This document shows positions 7,487 through 14,907 of a stretch of 64,000 nucleotides of DNA, in pieces (position 1 is the first letter of the stretch; each line of letters opens with the position of its first letter). Under the pieces are notes generated by a model. The model worked only from the letters and a program-made list of their open reading frames with translations. It was not told where the DNA came from and made no database searches. Source of the DNA: Flavobacteriales bacterium UBA7666 (lineage in GTDB: Bacteria; Bacteroidota; Bacteroidia; Flavobacteriales_D; Crocinitomicaceae); assembly GCA_002483265.1 (NCBI GenBank), contig DLHO01000027.1:1-64000 (forward strand), written 5' to 3'. Made by a program: the position numbers and the translations under genes.

Positions 7487-8497
7487 ATGCAAGTAGTGTA
7501 TTCCGTAATTATTCTTGTTCTTTCGATACTCTTCGCAAAGAATGCTTCTTCACAGAATTTCTCTGAATCGCTGGATTCCCTTTTTGAGAAGAAATTACCG
7601 CAACTTGGACTTCATCAGGTTAAAATGACCTGGAAATCAGGAAAGACCGTGTTTACTGACATTCAGACTTTTAATCCGGAAGGAAAACGAATAGAGCACC
7701 TGTATCACGACGGAACGGCATCGGCTCGTGAAAAAATGGAGTTTGATGAAAAAGGGAAACTAAAAACAACTACTTACTATAGCAGCAAGGACACCTCTTC
7801 CATCGACGCAAAATACATCTATACTTATTCGGATTCATTGAATCATACTCTCCAAATTTTCAACGGAGAAAGAGAACTCAGCCAAACTCAGACCTATCAA
7901 ACTAAACAAGTGAAAGACACAATCTGGGTTACCAAAACACGCAAAGCCACTGAAAGTAGTCACATCAGCAAATCACTTACCCGCTCCACTCAAAAAGGAG
8001 ATTCTTTGCAACTTTCTGAAACCATAAAGTTTGATGAGCTGGGAAAAATGGTCGATATCACAACACACTTTGAACTGAAAAGAAAAGATTCTGCAGGAAA
8101 TACCATCATTGAGTCTGGAAGATACGATGCGCGCATAGACGAATCTTTAATGATTTACGGTGATCCCATGAGAAATCCCGAACCATATATTCAAAATCAG
8201 TTAAAAGGGATGTATCCATATGTAAGTATTGAAGATTATACCCCATCCAAAACATATAATTCAAGTGGACAAATCATCCTCATTCAGGAAGCCTACGGGA
8301 AAACAGTCTTTCATTACAATGAACTGACACAACTGGTGAAATTCGAACACTTTACGAATCCTGCAATGACCGGAGAAAAAGAAGAAAAAACCTCCGAAAC
8401 CATCTTCTATTACGATTCTCAGGGGCTGCCAATTCGTGTCTCGGAAATAAGTCTTACCTCCGGAAAAACGATTGATTACCAATTGGAGTTCAACTAA
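7487..8497 (+). CDS. Secreted hypothetical protein with YD-like beta units
   Basis: The 336-residue protein has a signal peptide (to about residue 23, NASSQ). Repeating strands follow of the type FDEKGKLKTTTYY, FDELGKMVDITTHF, YNELTQLVKFEHF and YDSQGLPIRVSEIS, spaced unevenly. They resemble single YD/RHS-like beta-hairpins but without an RHS core or toxin domain. It ends the run of small secreted genes; 131 bp separate it from the next operon. The function is unknown and periplasmic or surface location is inferred. Confidence 0.65.
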   Translation: MQVVYSVIILVLSILFAKNASSQNFSESLDSLFEKKLPQLGLHQVKMTWKSGKTVFTDIQTFNPEGKRIEHLYHDGTASAREKMEFDEKGKLKTTTYYSSKDTSSIDAKYIYTYSDSLNHTLQIFNGERELSQTQTYQTKQVKDTIWVTKTRKATESSHISKSLTRSTQKGDSLQLSETIKFDELGKMVDITTHFELKRKDSAGNTIIESGRYDARIDESLMIYGDPMRNPEPYIQNQLKGMYPYVSIEDYTPSKTYNSSGQIILIQEAYGKTVFHYNELTQLVKFEHFTNPAMTGEKEEKTSETIFYYDSQGLPIRVSEISLTSGKTIDYQLEFN

Positions 8498-8575
8498 TAA
8501 TTCCTGTTTTTATATTTTATAAGCAACAGAAAATCAACACATTCAAAAGAGTTTCTAAAATAATTGAAAAAACAA

Positions 8576-8606
8576 TTGTTAATTGTTGTCGCGCATACTA
8601 TATTTG
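8576..8606 (+). promoter_or_regulatory. Promoter of the VOC-EVE-MarR operon
   Basis: A -33-type TTG (8576-8578) is followed after 20 bp by TATATTTG (8599-8606), a perfect match to the Bacteroidota -7 box. The start codon is 22 bp further on. The -7 box lies inside an 8 bp inverted repeat (8583-8615). Confidence 0.65.
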
Positions 8607-8615
8607 TGACAACAA
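8583..8615. promoter_or_regulatory. Putative MarR operator, inverted repeat over the -7 box
   Basis: TTGTTGTC (8583-8590) and GACAACAA (8608-8615) are perfect reverse complements separated by 17 bp. The -7 box sits wholly in the spacer, so a bound protein would block RNA polymerase. The MarR regulator encoded third in the operon is the obvious candidate, which would give autorepression. The span is longer than a usual single MarR site, so two dimers or a different regulator are possible. Confidence 0.55.
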
Positions 8616-8628
8616 TAAAATTTATCAG

Positions 8629-8988
8629 ATGAGATTATTAACTTTTGCATCACTACAAGTGAAAAATTTAGAAGCTTCAAAAGACTTCTATGAAAAACAA
8701 TTGGGATTTGAAATTGGCGATACCAACCCGCAGGCCTGTGTTTTCAAGTACAATCAAGGAGAAGCAAGTTTTGCTATTCGCACACCTCTTGAACCAATTG
8801 AAGGAAAAGAGTTGGGTATTGGTGTTGCTCTTTGGTTTGCCGTTAACGAAAAGGTAGACGAATTGAAAGAGAAATTCATTGCGAATGGAATAACGACTTC
8901 CGGACCAATAATAGAAACCCCTTTTGGAAGAGCATTTCATGTGAAAGACCCGGATGGTTATAAACTTACTTTTTTGGAAGCGGAATAG
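8629..8988 (+). CDS. VOC family protein, first gene of the MarR operon
   Basis: This 119-residue protein has the VOC signature at both ends: FASLQVKNLEASKDFYEKQLG and GRAFHVKDPDGYKLTFLEAE, where the latter includes one of the usual metal-site regions. It is only distantly similar to the VOC protein at 7100. Position directly behind a promoter with an operator-like repeat and ahead of a MarR gene suggests a role in detoxifying or binding a small molecule that the regulator senses. The compound is unknown. Confidence 0.82.
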   Translation: MRLLTFASLQVKNLEASKDFYEKQLGFEIGDTNPQACVFKYNQGEASFAIRTPLEPIEGKELGIGVALWFAVNEKVDELKEKFIANGITTSGPIIETPFGRAFHVKDPDGYKLTFLEAE

Positions 8989-8997
8989 AGAGCAGTT

Positions 8998-9435
8998 GTG
9001 GAAAGAAAAACAAAATACTGGATTCTTGTAGCATCCAAAGACCACGTAAAAAACGGACTTAGTGAAAGCTTTGCCCAAGCTTGTCATGGAAAATCAGCCC
9101 CATTGAAACGAATGAAAAAGGATGATTTTATCATTTACTATTCCAGCAAGCAAACTATTGACAAACCTGACAAATGCCAGGAATTCACAGCCATTGGAAC
9201 AGTGGCCGACGATGAAACATACTCTTTTCAACAATCGGTTGATTTCTGTCCATCCAGACGAAATATTGACTATTTTAAAAGTGAGGCTATTTCTATTTTA
9301 CCTTTGATAAATGATTTAGATTTTATTCAAAACAAAAAAAGTTGGGGTTATCCGTTTCGTTTTGGTTTCTTTGAAATTAATCAACACGATTTTGAATTAA
9401 TTTCCCAACAAATGCTCAAACAAATGTATGTCTAA
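8998..9435 (+). CDS. EVE domain protein (UPF0310 type)
   Basis: The 145-residue protein is a stand-alone EVE domain: YWILVASKDHVKNGL at the start, ACHGKSAPLKRMKKDDFIIYYS, CQEFTAIGTVADD, and KKSWGYPFRFGFFEI near the end. EVE domains are PUA-like and are thought to bind modified nucleobases in DNA or RNA. The start is a GTG at 8998, 9 bp after the VOC stop, preceded by AGAGAG. Its last 8 bases overlap the MarR gene, so translation is probably coupled. An EVE protein inside a MarR/VOC operon is an unusual pairing. Confidence 0.85.
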   Translation: MERKTKYWILVASKDHVKNGLSESFAQACHGKSAPLKRMKKDDFIIYYSSKQTIDKPDKCQEFTAIGTVADDETYSFQQSVDFCPSRRNIDYFKSEAISILPLINDLDFIQNKKSWGYPFRFGFFEINQHDFELISQQMLKQMYV

Positions 9436-9892
9436 AAAGATTGAATTCCATTTTAAAAACCCGAATGACAGTCCGGGTTACTTATTGGGGCAATTGACCA
9501 CTTTGTGGCAACGGAAACAAAAGCGCGTTCTGGATCCCTTAGATTTGACGCAGACACAATTTGTATTGCTGGCCGCATTAGGCTGGCTCTCAAGAGAAAA
9601 TCCTGCCGTAACACAAACCGATATTGCCAATCAAGGGAATGCCGATAGAATGATGGTATCAAAAGTGCTGAGAACCTTGGAAGAAAAAGGATTTATTACA
9701 CGTCATGAACATCAAACAGATACACGGGCTAAAGTCATTACACTGACTTCTACGGGTGAAATCGTTCTGCAAAAAGCCCTTTTAGTGATCGAAAGCACCG
9801 ATGTTGAATTTTTCTCTGTTTTAGAAACAACACTTCCATCATTCAATTACAGCATGGTAAAGCTTATTGATGAAAACAAAGACGATCAGTAA
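9428..9892 (+). CDS. MarR family transcriptional regulator
   Basis: A 154-residue winged-helix regulator. The recognition region QTDIANQGNADRMMVSKVLRTLEEKG is followed by the wing FITRHEHQTDTRAKVITLT, where the DTRAK segment matches the conserved D.R.K/R of MarR. MarR dimers usually repress neighbouring genes until a small ligand or oxidant releases them. The gene overlaps the EVE gene by 8 bp. The inverted repeat at 8583-8615 in front of the operon is a fitting target, giving an autorepressed unit (inference). Confidence 0.88.
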   Translation: MSKKIEFHFKNPNDSPGYLLGQLTTLWQRKQKRVLDPLDLTQTQFVLLAALGWLSRENPAVTQTDIANQGNADRMMVSKVLRTLEEKGFITRHEHQTDTRAKVITLTSTGEIVLQKALLVIESTDVEFFSVLETTLPSFNYSMVKLIDENKDDQ

Positions 9893-9901
9893 ATTCAAAT
9901 C

Positions 9902-10114
9902 ATGAAGAAAATAATTACCCGCATAATCATTGGATCTGTTCTCCTCTTTTTGGGGATTGTCATTCTTCAATTTGGAGGTAATAAACACAAGGCAAAAGGA
10001 ATGATCTTAGCGATCCCCGGAGCCATTCTCACCGCAGCCTACGGCCTTACATTTCTACAAGTTCGAAAACAGTATTTAAAGAACAACGATACAGATGATT
10101 TGTTGGATCAGTAA
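9902..10114 (+). CDS. Small membrane protein, 70 aa
   Basis: The short protein has two hydrophobic segments (about residues 8-25 and 33-52) separated by a basic loop, and a polar C-terminal tail ending DDLLDQ. I recognise no family. It lies 9 bp after the MarR gene and is probably the last gene of that operon. Confidence 0.6.
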   Translation: MKKIITRIIIGSVLLFLGIVILQFGGNKHKAKGMILAIPGAILTAAYGLTFLQVRKQYLKNNDTDDLLDQ

Positions 10115-10148
10115 TGGATTATAAGCAAATCACCTTCCCATTTTTTCG

Positions 10149-10156
10149 TACTTTTA
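10149..10156 (+). promoter_or_regulatory. Putative -7 box of xseA
   Basis: TACTTTTA, one base from TAnnTTTG, ends 4 nt before the xseA ATG. No -33 TTG was found at the right distance. It belongs to the set of boxes lying 4 nt from a start codon in this window. Confidence 0.35.
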
Positions 10157-10160
10157 GGTA

Positions 10161-11591
10161 ATGGAAAGTCCACAGCATTTTACCCTCAAACAAGTCGCAG
10201 AATCGATTCGCAAGACCATTGCCGAACGTTATTCACGAACCTATTGGGTAACTGCTGAAATGCACAAACTGAATCAAACCCGAAAAGGGCATTGCTACCC
10301 GGAATTGGTTCAAAAGGAAGACGAATCCATTGTGGTAGAAATGCGTGGAACTATCTGGAAACAGAACTTTGATCGCATTCAGCAAAAATTCTTTGAAATC
10401 GTTAAGGAACCTTTACACGACGGAATGGAACTCTTGTTTCATGTAAAAATCACTTACCACCCACTCTACAATATCGGATTGGAGATCATTGACATCGACC
10501 CGAATTATACTTTGGGCGCACTGCAGCGCGAACGACAAGAAACGCTCGAACGACTCAACAAAGAAGGAATCCTTAACGCAAACCAGAACCTCGAAATGGC
10601 TTTGGTTCCCAAACGTCTGGCCATCATTTCCCAAGCCGACAGTAAAGGTTATTCTGATTTTGTGACCTTATTGAACGGACATCCGAAACGCTATCATTTC
10701 AATACTTTTTTGTTTGAGGCAACACTTCAGGGGGATGCGGCTATTACTTCGATTCAGAATCAATTGAAACGGATCCAAAAAGTGCGGCATCATTTTGACG
10801 CCGTGGTGATTATTCGTGGTGGTGGTGGTGAAATTGGCATGCATTGCTACAACAATTACGAGTTGGCTAAAGCAATTGCAACCTTTCCACTTCCCGTTTT
10901 AACCGGGATAGGGCATTCAACCAATCTCACTGTCTGCGAACTAATCGCTTTTAGAAATGGAATCACTCCTTCTGATATGGCTTATTTTCTTTTAAGCATT
11001 TTTGAAGAATTGGACGCTCCACTGGATGAAGTTTTACTCAAACTCCCCAAACAAATTCAGCATTTCTTTCAGGGAATGAATAATCAATTTAAGCAGCTAA
11101 CTCGAGCCTTTCAGCAAGAAACCCAAACATCTTTGCTCTTTGAAAAGAACACTTTTTTGAACACTGTAAAGGATTTCGAGTTTCAGGTGAAGCATAAAAT
11201 GACGTATTCCAATCAAATTCTAAACGAAGTTCGTAATCAAATACGTTCTTCTTCCTCTTTCTTGTTTGAGAGTAATAAAAACAAATTAGATAATAGCATA
11301 AACCTGCTTCAAATTCACGGGAAGGCTTTGGTGAACACGAGTCGTCAAACAGTAAACAGTCAGCAAAACCAATTGATCCGCATTCTTCCAAGAAGCTTTG
11401 AATCCGAATCGATGAAATTAGAACAAGCAGAGCGGCACTTAAAACTTCTTGATCCACTTACGATTATGCAACGCGGTTATGCAATTGTCACAAATGAAAA
11501 AGGAGTTCTTTCAGCGAAGAATAAAGCGAAAACAGGAGAGGAATTAAAAATTGTGACAGAAGCTCAGGAACTGAAAGCAACAGTCAAGTAA
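10161..11591 (+). CDS. xseA: Exodeoxyribonuclease VII large subunit
   Basis: This is the catalytic subunit of exonuclease VII, which degrades single-stranded DNA from both ends during repair and recombination. The 476-residue protein has an N-terminal OB-fold (about 1-105), a central catalytic domain with IIRGGGGEIGMHCYN and VLTGIGHSTNLTVCELIAF (about 215-260), a long helical coiled region rich in Gln and Asn (about 290-430), and a C-terminal LLDPLTIMQRGYAIVTNEKG motif. The GIGH motif lacks the usual following Glu/Asp seen in proteobacterial enzymes. xseB follows after 178 bp, an unusually wide gap for this pair. Confidence 0.93.
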   Translation: MESPQHFTLKQVAESIRKTIAERYSRTYWVTAEMHKLNQTRKGHCYPELVQKEDESIVVEMRGTIWKQNFDRIQQKFFEIVKEPLHDGMELLFHVKITYHPLYNIGLEIIDIDPNYTLGALQRERQETLERLNKEGILNANQNLEMALVPKRLAIISQADSKGYSDFVTLLNGHPKRYHFNTFLFEATLQGDAAITSIQNQLKRIQKVRHHFDAVVIIRGGGGEIGMHCYNNYELAKAIATFPLPVLTGIGHSTNLTVCELIAFRNGITPSDMAYFLLSIFEELDAPLDEVLLKLPKQIQHFFQGMNNQFKQLTRAFQQETQTSLLFEKNTFLNTVKDFEFQVKHKMTYSNQILNEVRNQIRSSSSFLFESNKNKLDNSINLLQIHGKALVNTSRQTVNSQQNQLIRILPRSFESESMKLEQAERHLKLLDPLTIMQRGYAIVTNEKGVLSAKNKAKTGEELKIVTEAQELKATVK

Positions 11592-11601
11592 TTCGTCTAT
11601 T

Positions 11602-11704
11602 TTTTCTGTGTTCCTATCGTGGTTAGATTATAAACCACAACGTTTACGCAGATCGCGTGTCGCCAGTATCTTTAGCGTTGGCACAAGCTCCAGCGAAGAC
11701 GCAT
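11602..11704. repeat. Repeat-bearing spacer between xseA and xseB
   Basis: The 178 bp xseA-xseB gap contains CTGTGTTCCTATCGTGG, a truncated member of the interspersed 10 bp-unit family, then GTGGTT/AACCAC flanking an AT-rich loop, then a GC-richer stretch with AGCTCCAGCGAAGACGC. The latter resembles AGCTTCAGCGAAGGCAC at about 32610-32626. It looks like inserted repeat material that split the usual close xseA-xseB spacing. Confidence 0.45.
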
Positions 11705-11769
11705 AAAAACATCTGTAACATAGTTCTTAGGATTTAAAAAGTTATTCAAGAATTCCGTAAATTCGTCTA

Positions 11770-11976
11770 GTGAAAGAAGAAACGGTAACATACGAAAAGG
11801 CATACGAAGAATTGCAGCAAATCATTGCAGACATTGAATCCGGAGAGATTTCAGTAGATCTATTATCTGAAAAAGTGAAACGCGCTGCCGCTCTGATCCA
11901 AATTTGTAAGAACAAGCTTACATCCACCGAAAACGATGTACAACAGATCCTGAATGACCTAAAGTCCGACCAATAG
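11770..11976 (+). CDS. xseB: Exodeoxyribonuclease VII small subunit
   Basis: The 68-residue helical protein matches XseB: TYEKAYEELQQIIADIESGEISVDLLSEKVKRAAALIQICKNKL in two antiparallel helices (quoted here only as overall pattern: EEL..I...IE.GE.S.D.L...V.RA..L...C...L). Several copies wrap the coiled coil of XseA. It starts with GTG at 11770, because no in-frame ATG gives the complete first helix. It ends 85 bp before feoA. Confidence 0.9.
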   Translation: MKEETVTYEKAYEELQQIIADIESGEISVDLLSEKVKRAAALIQICKNKLTSTENDVQQILNDLKSDQ

Positions 11977-12018
11977 ATATACCACAAACAAGGTATTTCG
12001 ACTATCACCTGCTTCCAC

Positions 12019-12026
12019 TAATTTTG
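12019..12026 (+). promoter_or_regulatory. Putative promoter of the feo operon
   Basis: TAATTTTG matches the -7 box and leaves a leader of about 35 nt before the feoA ATG. TTTCG at 11996-12000 may act as a weak -33 element, 18 bp upstream. No Fur-box-like 19 bp palindrome was noticed by eye. Confidence 0.5.
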
Positions 12027-12061
12027 CAACTCAAAATTCATCAACAGAGAAATTAGTTCCC

Positions 12062-12280
12062 ATGAGAACACTGGCGCAAATTCCATTGCATAAAAAAACC
12101 AAAGTGCTTGGCATTATAGAAAGTGAACTCAAACCCAAGCTACTGGAAATGGGGCTTTATCCAGGAAAGGAAGTCGAAGTATTGTTCAAAGCACCTTTCG
12201 GAGATCCGATCGCGGTAGACATTTCGGGATACACCTTATCCATGCGCCTTTCTGAAGCAAATCTGATCGAAGTCGAGTAA
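12062..12280 (+). CDS. feoA: Ferrous iron transport protein A
   Basis: This 72-residue SH3-like protein is the cytosolic partner of FeoB. It shows the family order: a KTKVLGIIE strand, then LLEMGLYPGKEVEVLFKAPFGDP, then VDISGYTLSMRLSEANLIEVE. FeoA is thought to bind FeoB and to tune GTP-driven Fe(II) uptake. The stop overlaps the feoB start by one base (TAATG), so translation is coupled. Confidence 0.92.
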   Translation: MRTLAQIPLHKKTKVLGIIESELKPKLLEMGLYPGKEVEVLFKAPFGDPIAVDISGYTLSMRLSEANLIEVE

Positions 12281-14223
12281 TGAAAAAAATATCTCTTTTT
12301 GGAAATCCCAACACAGGAAAAAGTTCCTTGTTCAACAGACTGACCGGTCTTCGTCAGCACGTGGGGAATTTTCCTGGAGTTACTGTCGACAAACACTCTG
12401 GTATTTTAAACATCAACGGAAAAGAAATCGAATTAATCGATTTCCCGGGAACATACAGCATTTATCCAAGAAGCAAGGACGAAGAGGTTGTTTACAATGT
12501 TATTTCGGATCCTAAAAACAGCGATTTTCCTGAAAAGGCAATCGTGGTTCTGGACAGCACAAACCTAGAACGTAATCTTTTACTGTTTACTCAAATTTAT
12601 GACCTCGGATTACAAACAGCTCTGGTTCTAAACATGACAGATGTTGCAGCCAGAAACGGATTTGAGATCAACATTCCGGCATTGGAACAAGCTTTTCCGG
12701 ATGCAGCAATCATTCGAACCAATGCACGAATTGGAACGGGTATTTCGGAGCTAAAAGAATGGATGGCTGCAGATTCTGTTCCGCGTGAAACAAATCAAAC
12801 AACTTTAAAAGCAAAAGAGGATTTTCAAGCTCAGATCGCAGATACGAATACCCGTTTCGAGCGAATCAAAGAAATTGTAAAACAAGTTGTAAGCAAAAAA
12901 GAAACCGAAGCAAACTTCTCAAGGAAGCTGGACAAATGGCTGATTCACCCGGTTTTTGGTTATTTGATCTTCCTGATTATTCTGATGGCGATCTTTCAAA
13001 CGGTTTTCACTCTTGCCTCATATCCGATGGATTGGATTGATCTGGGAACAGCATCCTTGGCATCTTGGCTGGGAGAAATAATGCCTCAGGGAATCTTTAC
13101 CTCTTTAATCGTTGACGGAGTGATTCCGGGAATAGGTGGCGTTTTGATTTTCATTCCTCAAATTGCACTCCTCTTTTTCATGCTCGCTATTCTGGAAGAA
13201 ACGGGCTACATGGCTCGTGTTGTATTTATCACTGATAAATTGATGCGTCCATTTGGTTTGAACGGAAAAAGTGTCGTTCCACTGCTTTCAAGCGCTGCTT
13301 GCGCCATTCCGGGAATTATGGCGACCCGAACGATTAGTTCCTGGCAAGAGCGATTAACCACCATTTTGGTCGCACCATTGATCAGCTGTTCCGCTCGTTT
13401 ACCAGTCTATACCTTGCTCATTGCGTTGGTCATTCCATCCAAAATGATTCTTGGATTTCTAAATCTTCAGGGACTCGTTCTCTTTGCTTTGTATTTACTG
13501 GGAGTTGTTTCTGCTTTACTGGTCGCTTGGGTTATCAAGCAATTTTTTAAAAAGAAAGAATTGAGTGTTTTCCTATTGGAAATGCCGGCATACAAAAGTC
13601 CCCGCTGGGGAAATGTGGGCATTGAAGTATTTGAAAAAGTGAAGGTTTTTGTATTTGATGCGGGGAAAATAATTCTTGCTATCTCCATCATCTTATGGGC
13701 TTTAGCAAGTTTTGGACCGGGCAATGACATGGAACATTATTCCAGCTTGGTTTCCGCTCCCAAAGTTAAAACAGAAGAAGCTGTAGCGGACTATGAAAGT
13801 CAAGTGGCCTCTGTAAAACTAGAGCATTCCTACATGGGACATATGGGAAAATTCATTGAACCGGTAATTAAACCCTTGGGCTATGACTGGAAAATGGGAA
13901 TTTCTCTCCTCGCCTCTTTTGCTGCCCGTGAAGTTTTTGTGGGATCACTTGCAACAATTTATTCTGTGCACGAAGTGGATGACAATCCAAAAAAATTGAT
14001 TGATAAACTGAAGGTACAAAAACGCGATGACGGAACTCCAACTTATACCTTGGCCAGCGGGCTTTCTTTATTAGTTTTCTATGTCTTCGCAATGCAATGC
14101 ATGGCCACTTTGGCAGTTGTAAAACGTGAAACAAAATCCTGGAAATGGCCCATTATTCAGCTTGGATATATGGGCGTTTTGGCGTATCTTGGAGCTTACT
14201 TTACATTTCTTATTTTCAGCTAA
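12280..14223 (+). CDS. feoB: Ferrous iron transporter, GTPase-permease
   Basis: This inner-membrane protein imports Fe(II). The 647-residue chain has an N-terminal G domain with G1 GNPNTGKSS (residues 8-16), switch region VGNFPGVTVDKHSG, G3 DFPGTYS and G4 NMTD, then a GDI-like helical region, then the membrane part with two Gate/nucleoside-recognition repeats and the conserved GCIP-like AACAIPGIMATRTI segment. It is somewhat shorter than the E. coli protein, as usual for this phylum. It overlaps feoA by one base and the downstream 40-codon gene by one base, forming a three-gene operon for iron under low-oxygen or reducing conditions. Confidence 0.96.
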   Translation: MKKISLFGNPNTGKSSLFNRLTGLRQHVGNFPGVTVDKHSGILNINGKEIELIDFPGTYSIYPRSKDEEVVYNVISDPKNSDFPEKAIVVLDSTNLERNLLLFTQIYDLGLQTALVLNMTDVAARNGFEINIPALEQAFPDAAIIRTNARIGTGISELKEWMAADSVPRETNQTTLKAKEDFQAQIADTNTRFERIKEIVKQVVSKKETEANFSRKLDKWLIHPVFGYLIFLIILMAIFQTVFTLASYPMDWIDLGTASLASWLGEIMPQGIFTSLIVDGVIPGIGGVLIFIPQIALLFFMLAILEETGYMARVVFITDKLMRPFGLNGKSVVPLLSSAACAIPGIMATRTISSWQERLTTILVAPLISCSARLPVYTLLIALVIPSKMILGFLNLQGLVLFALYLLGVVSALLVAWVIKQFFKKKELSVFLLEMPAYKSPRWGNVGIEVFEKVKVFVFDAGKIILAISIILWALASFGPGNDMEHYSSLVSAPKVKTEEAVADYESQVASVKLEHSYMGHMGKFIEPVIKPLGYDWKMGISLLASFAAREVFVGSLATIYSVHEVDDNPKKLIDKLKVQKRDDGTPTYTLASGLSLLVFYVFAMQCMATLAVVKRETKSWKWPIIQLGYMGVLAYLGAYFTFLIFS

Positions 14224-14345
14224 TGCAGATCGCTTTAGTCATAGTAGCCGTTTCCGCAGCGATTTTTTATTTGATTCGCCGGTTTTACTTGTCTTCACAA
14301 CGCAAGAAGCAGGCTGGTTGTGAGAAGTGCGGATTGAAGGAATGA
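14223..14345 (+). CDS. FeoB-associated Cys-rich membrane protein, 40 aa
   Basis: The gene starts at the ATG that overlaps the feoB stop (TAATG at 14221-14225). Its product has one transmembrane helix (about residues 3-19), a basic stretch (RRFYLSSQRKK) and a C-terminal CEKC (Cys33 and Cys36). This matches the small FeoB-associated family found after feoB in many bacteria, possibly standing in for FeoC. The CxxC may hold iron or sense redox state. It is short enough to be missed by automatic gene calling. Confidence 0.78.
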   Translation: MQIALVIVAVSAAIFYLIRRFYLSSQRKKQAGCEKCGLKE

Positions 14346-14388
14346 GTGCTTTATCCAAATACAATCATTACTTTTCAGCAAAAAATCC

Positions 14389-14907
14389 ATGGTCTATCTA
14401 GCAATAATAGCCGGCTTCATTTTAATCATTGTCATTTTAATCATTGTTCTTCGCAACCGGATGATTGGTGCACGCAACCTGGTAGAAGCTTCTTTTGCCG
14501 ATATCGATGCACAACTTTTAAAGCGTTACGAATTGATTCCGAAACTGATTCAAATTGCACAAGGATACGCAAGTCATGAAGCAAAATTATTGGAAGAACT
14601 CGCTGAAAAACGAAGTTCAATTTGGTCGAATGACGATCAATTTCCGCAAATTTTAAATAAAATCAACGTTATTAAAGAAGCCCACCCCGATTTGAAGGCG
14701 GATTTAAACTTTGAAAAACTGCTTAAACAAATCCGGGAAACGGAAGATCATTTGTTGTATTCCCGACAGTTTTACAACGGAACTGTGGAAGCTTATAACC
14801 GCTTGATTTCACAAATTCCATATAGCTTTTTCAGTAATGCTTTCGGGCATTCCAGCAAACAATATGTTCAGGCTGCAAACGAACAAAAAGAAACTCCTGT
14901 TTTATGA
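14389..14907 (+). CDS. LemA family protein
   Basis: The 172-residue protein has one N-terminal membrane helix (about 3-22), then the LemA helical domain: RNLVEASFADIDAQLLKRYELIPKL (pattern N.V..A...ID.QL.RR.DLIP.L) and a C-terminal YNGTVEAYNRLISQIPYSFF. LemA proteins are membrane-anchored helical bundles of unclear role, linked to envelope homeostasis. It overlaps the DUF2207 gene by 4 bp (ATGA), a pairing seen in many bacteria, so they likely act together. Confidence 0.88.
   Translation: MVYLAIIAGFILIIVILIIVLRNRMIGARNLVEASFADIDAQLLKRYELIPKLIQIAQGYASHEAKLLEELAEKRSSIWSNDDQFPQILNKINVIKEAHPDLKADLNFEKLLKQIRETEDHLLYSRQFYNGTVEAYNRLISQIPYSFFSNAFGHSSKQYVQAANEQKETPVL

Noticed and set aside
8677..9087. 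136-codon minus-strand frame across the VOC/EVE genes
   Set aside because: It overlaps two well-supported genes on the plus strand and is rich in Phe, Cys and Tyr as expected from reversed AT-rich coding DNA.
12340..12365. CACGTG in feoB, considered as a parS site
   Set aside because: Only the central hexamer matches; the outer bases do not fit TGTTCCACGTGAAACA.
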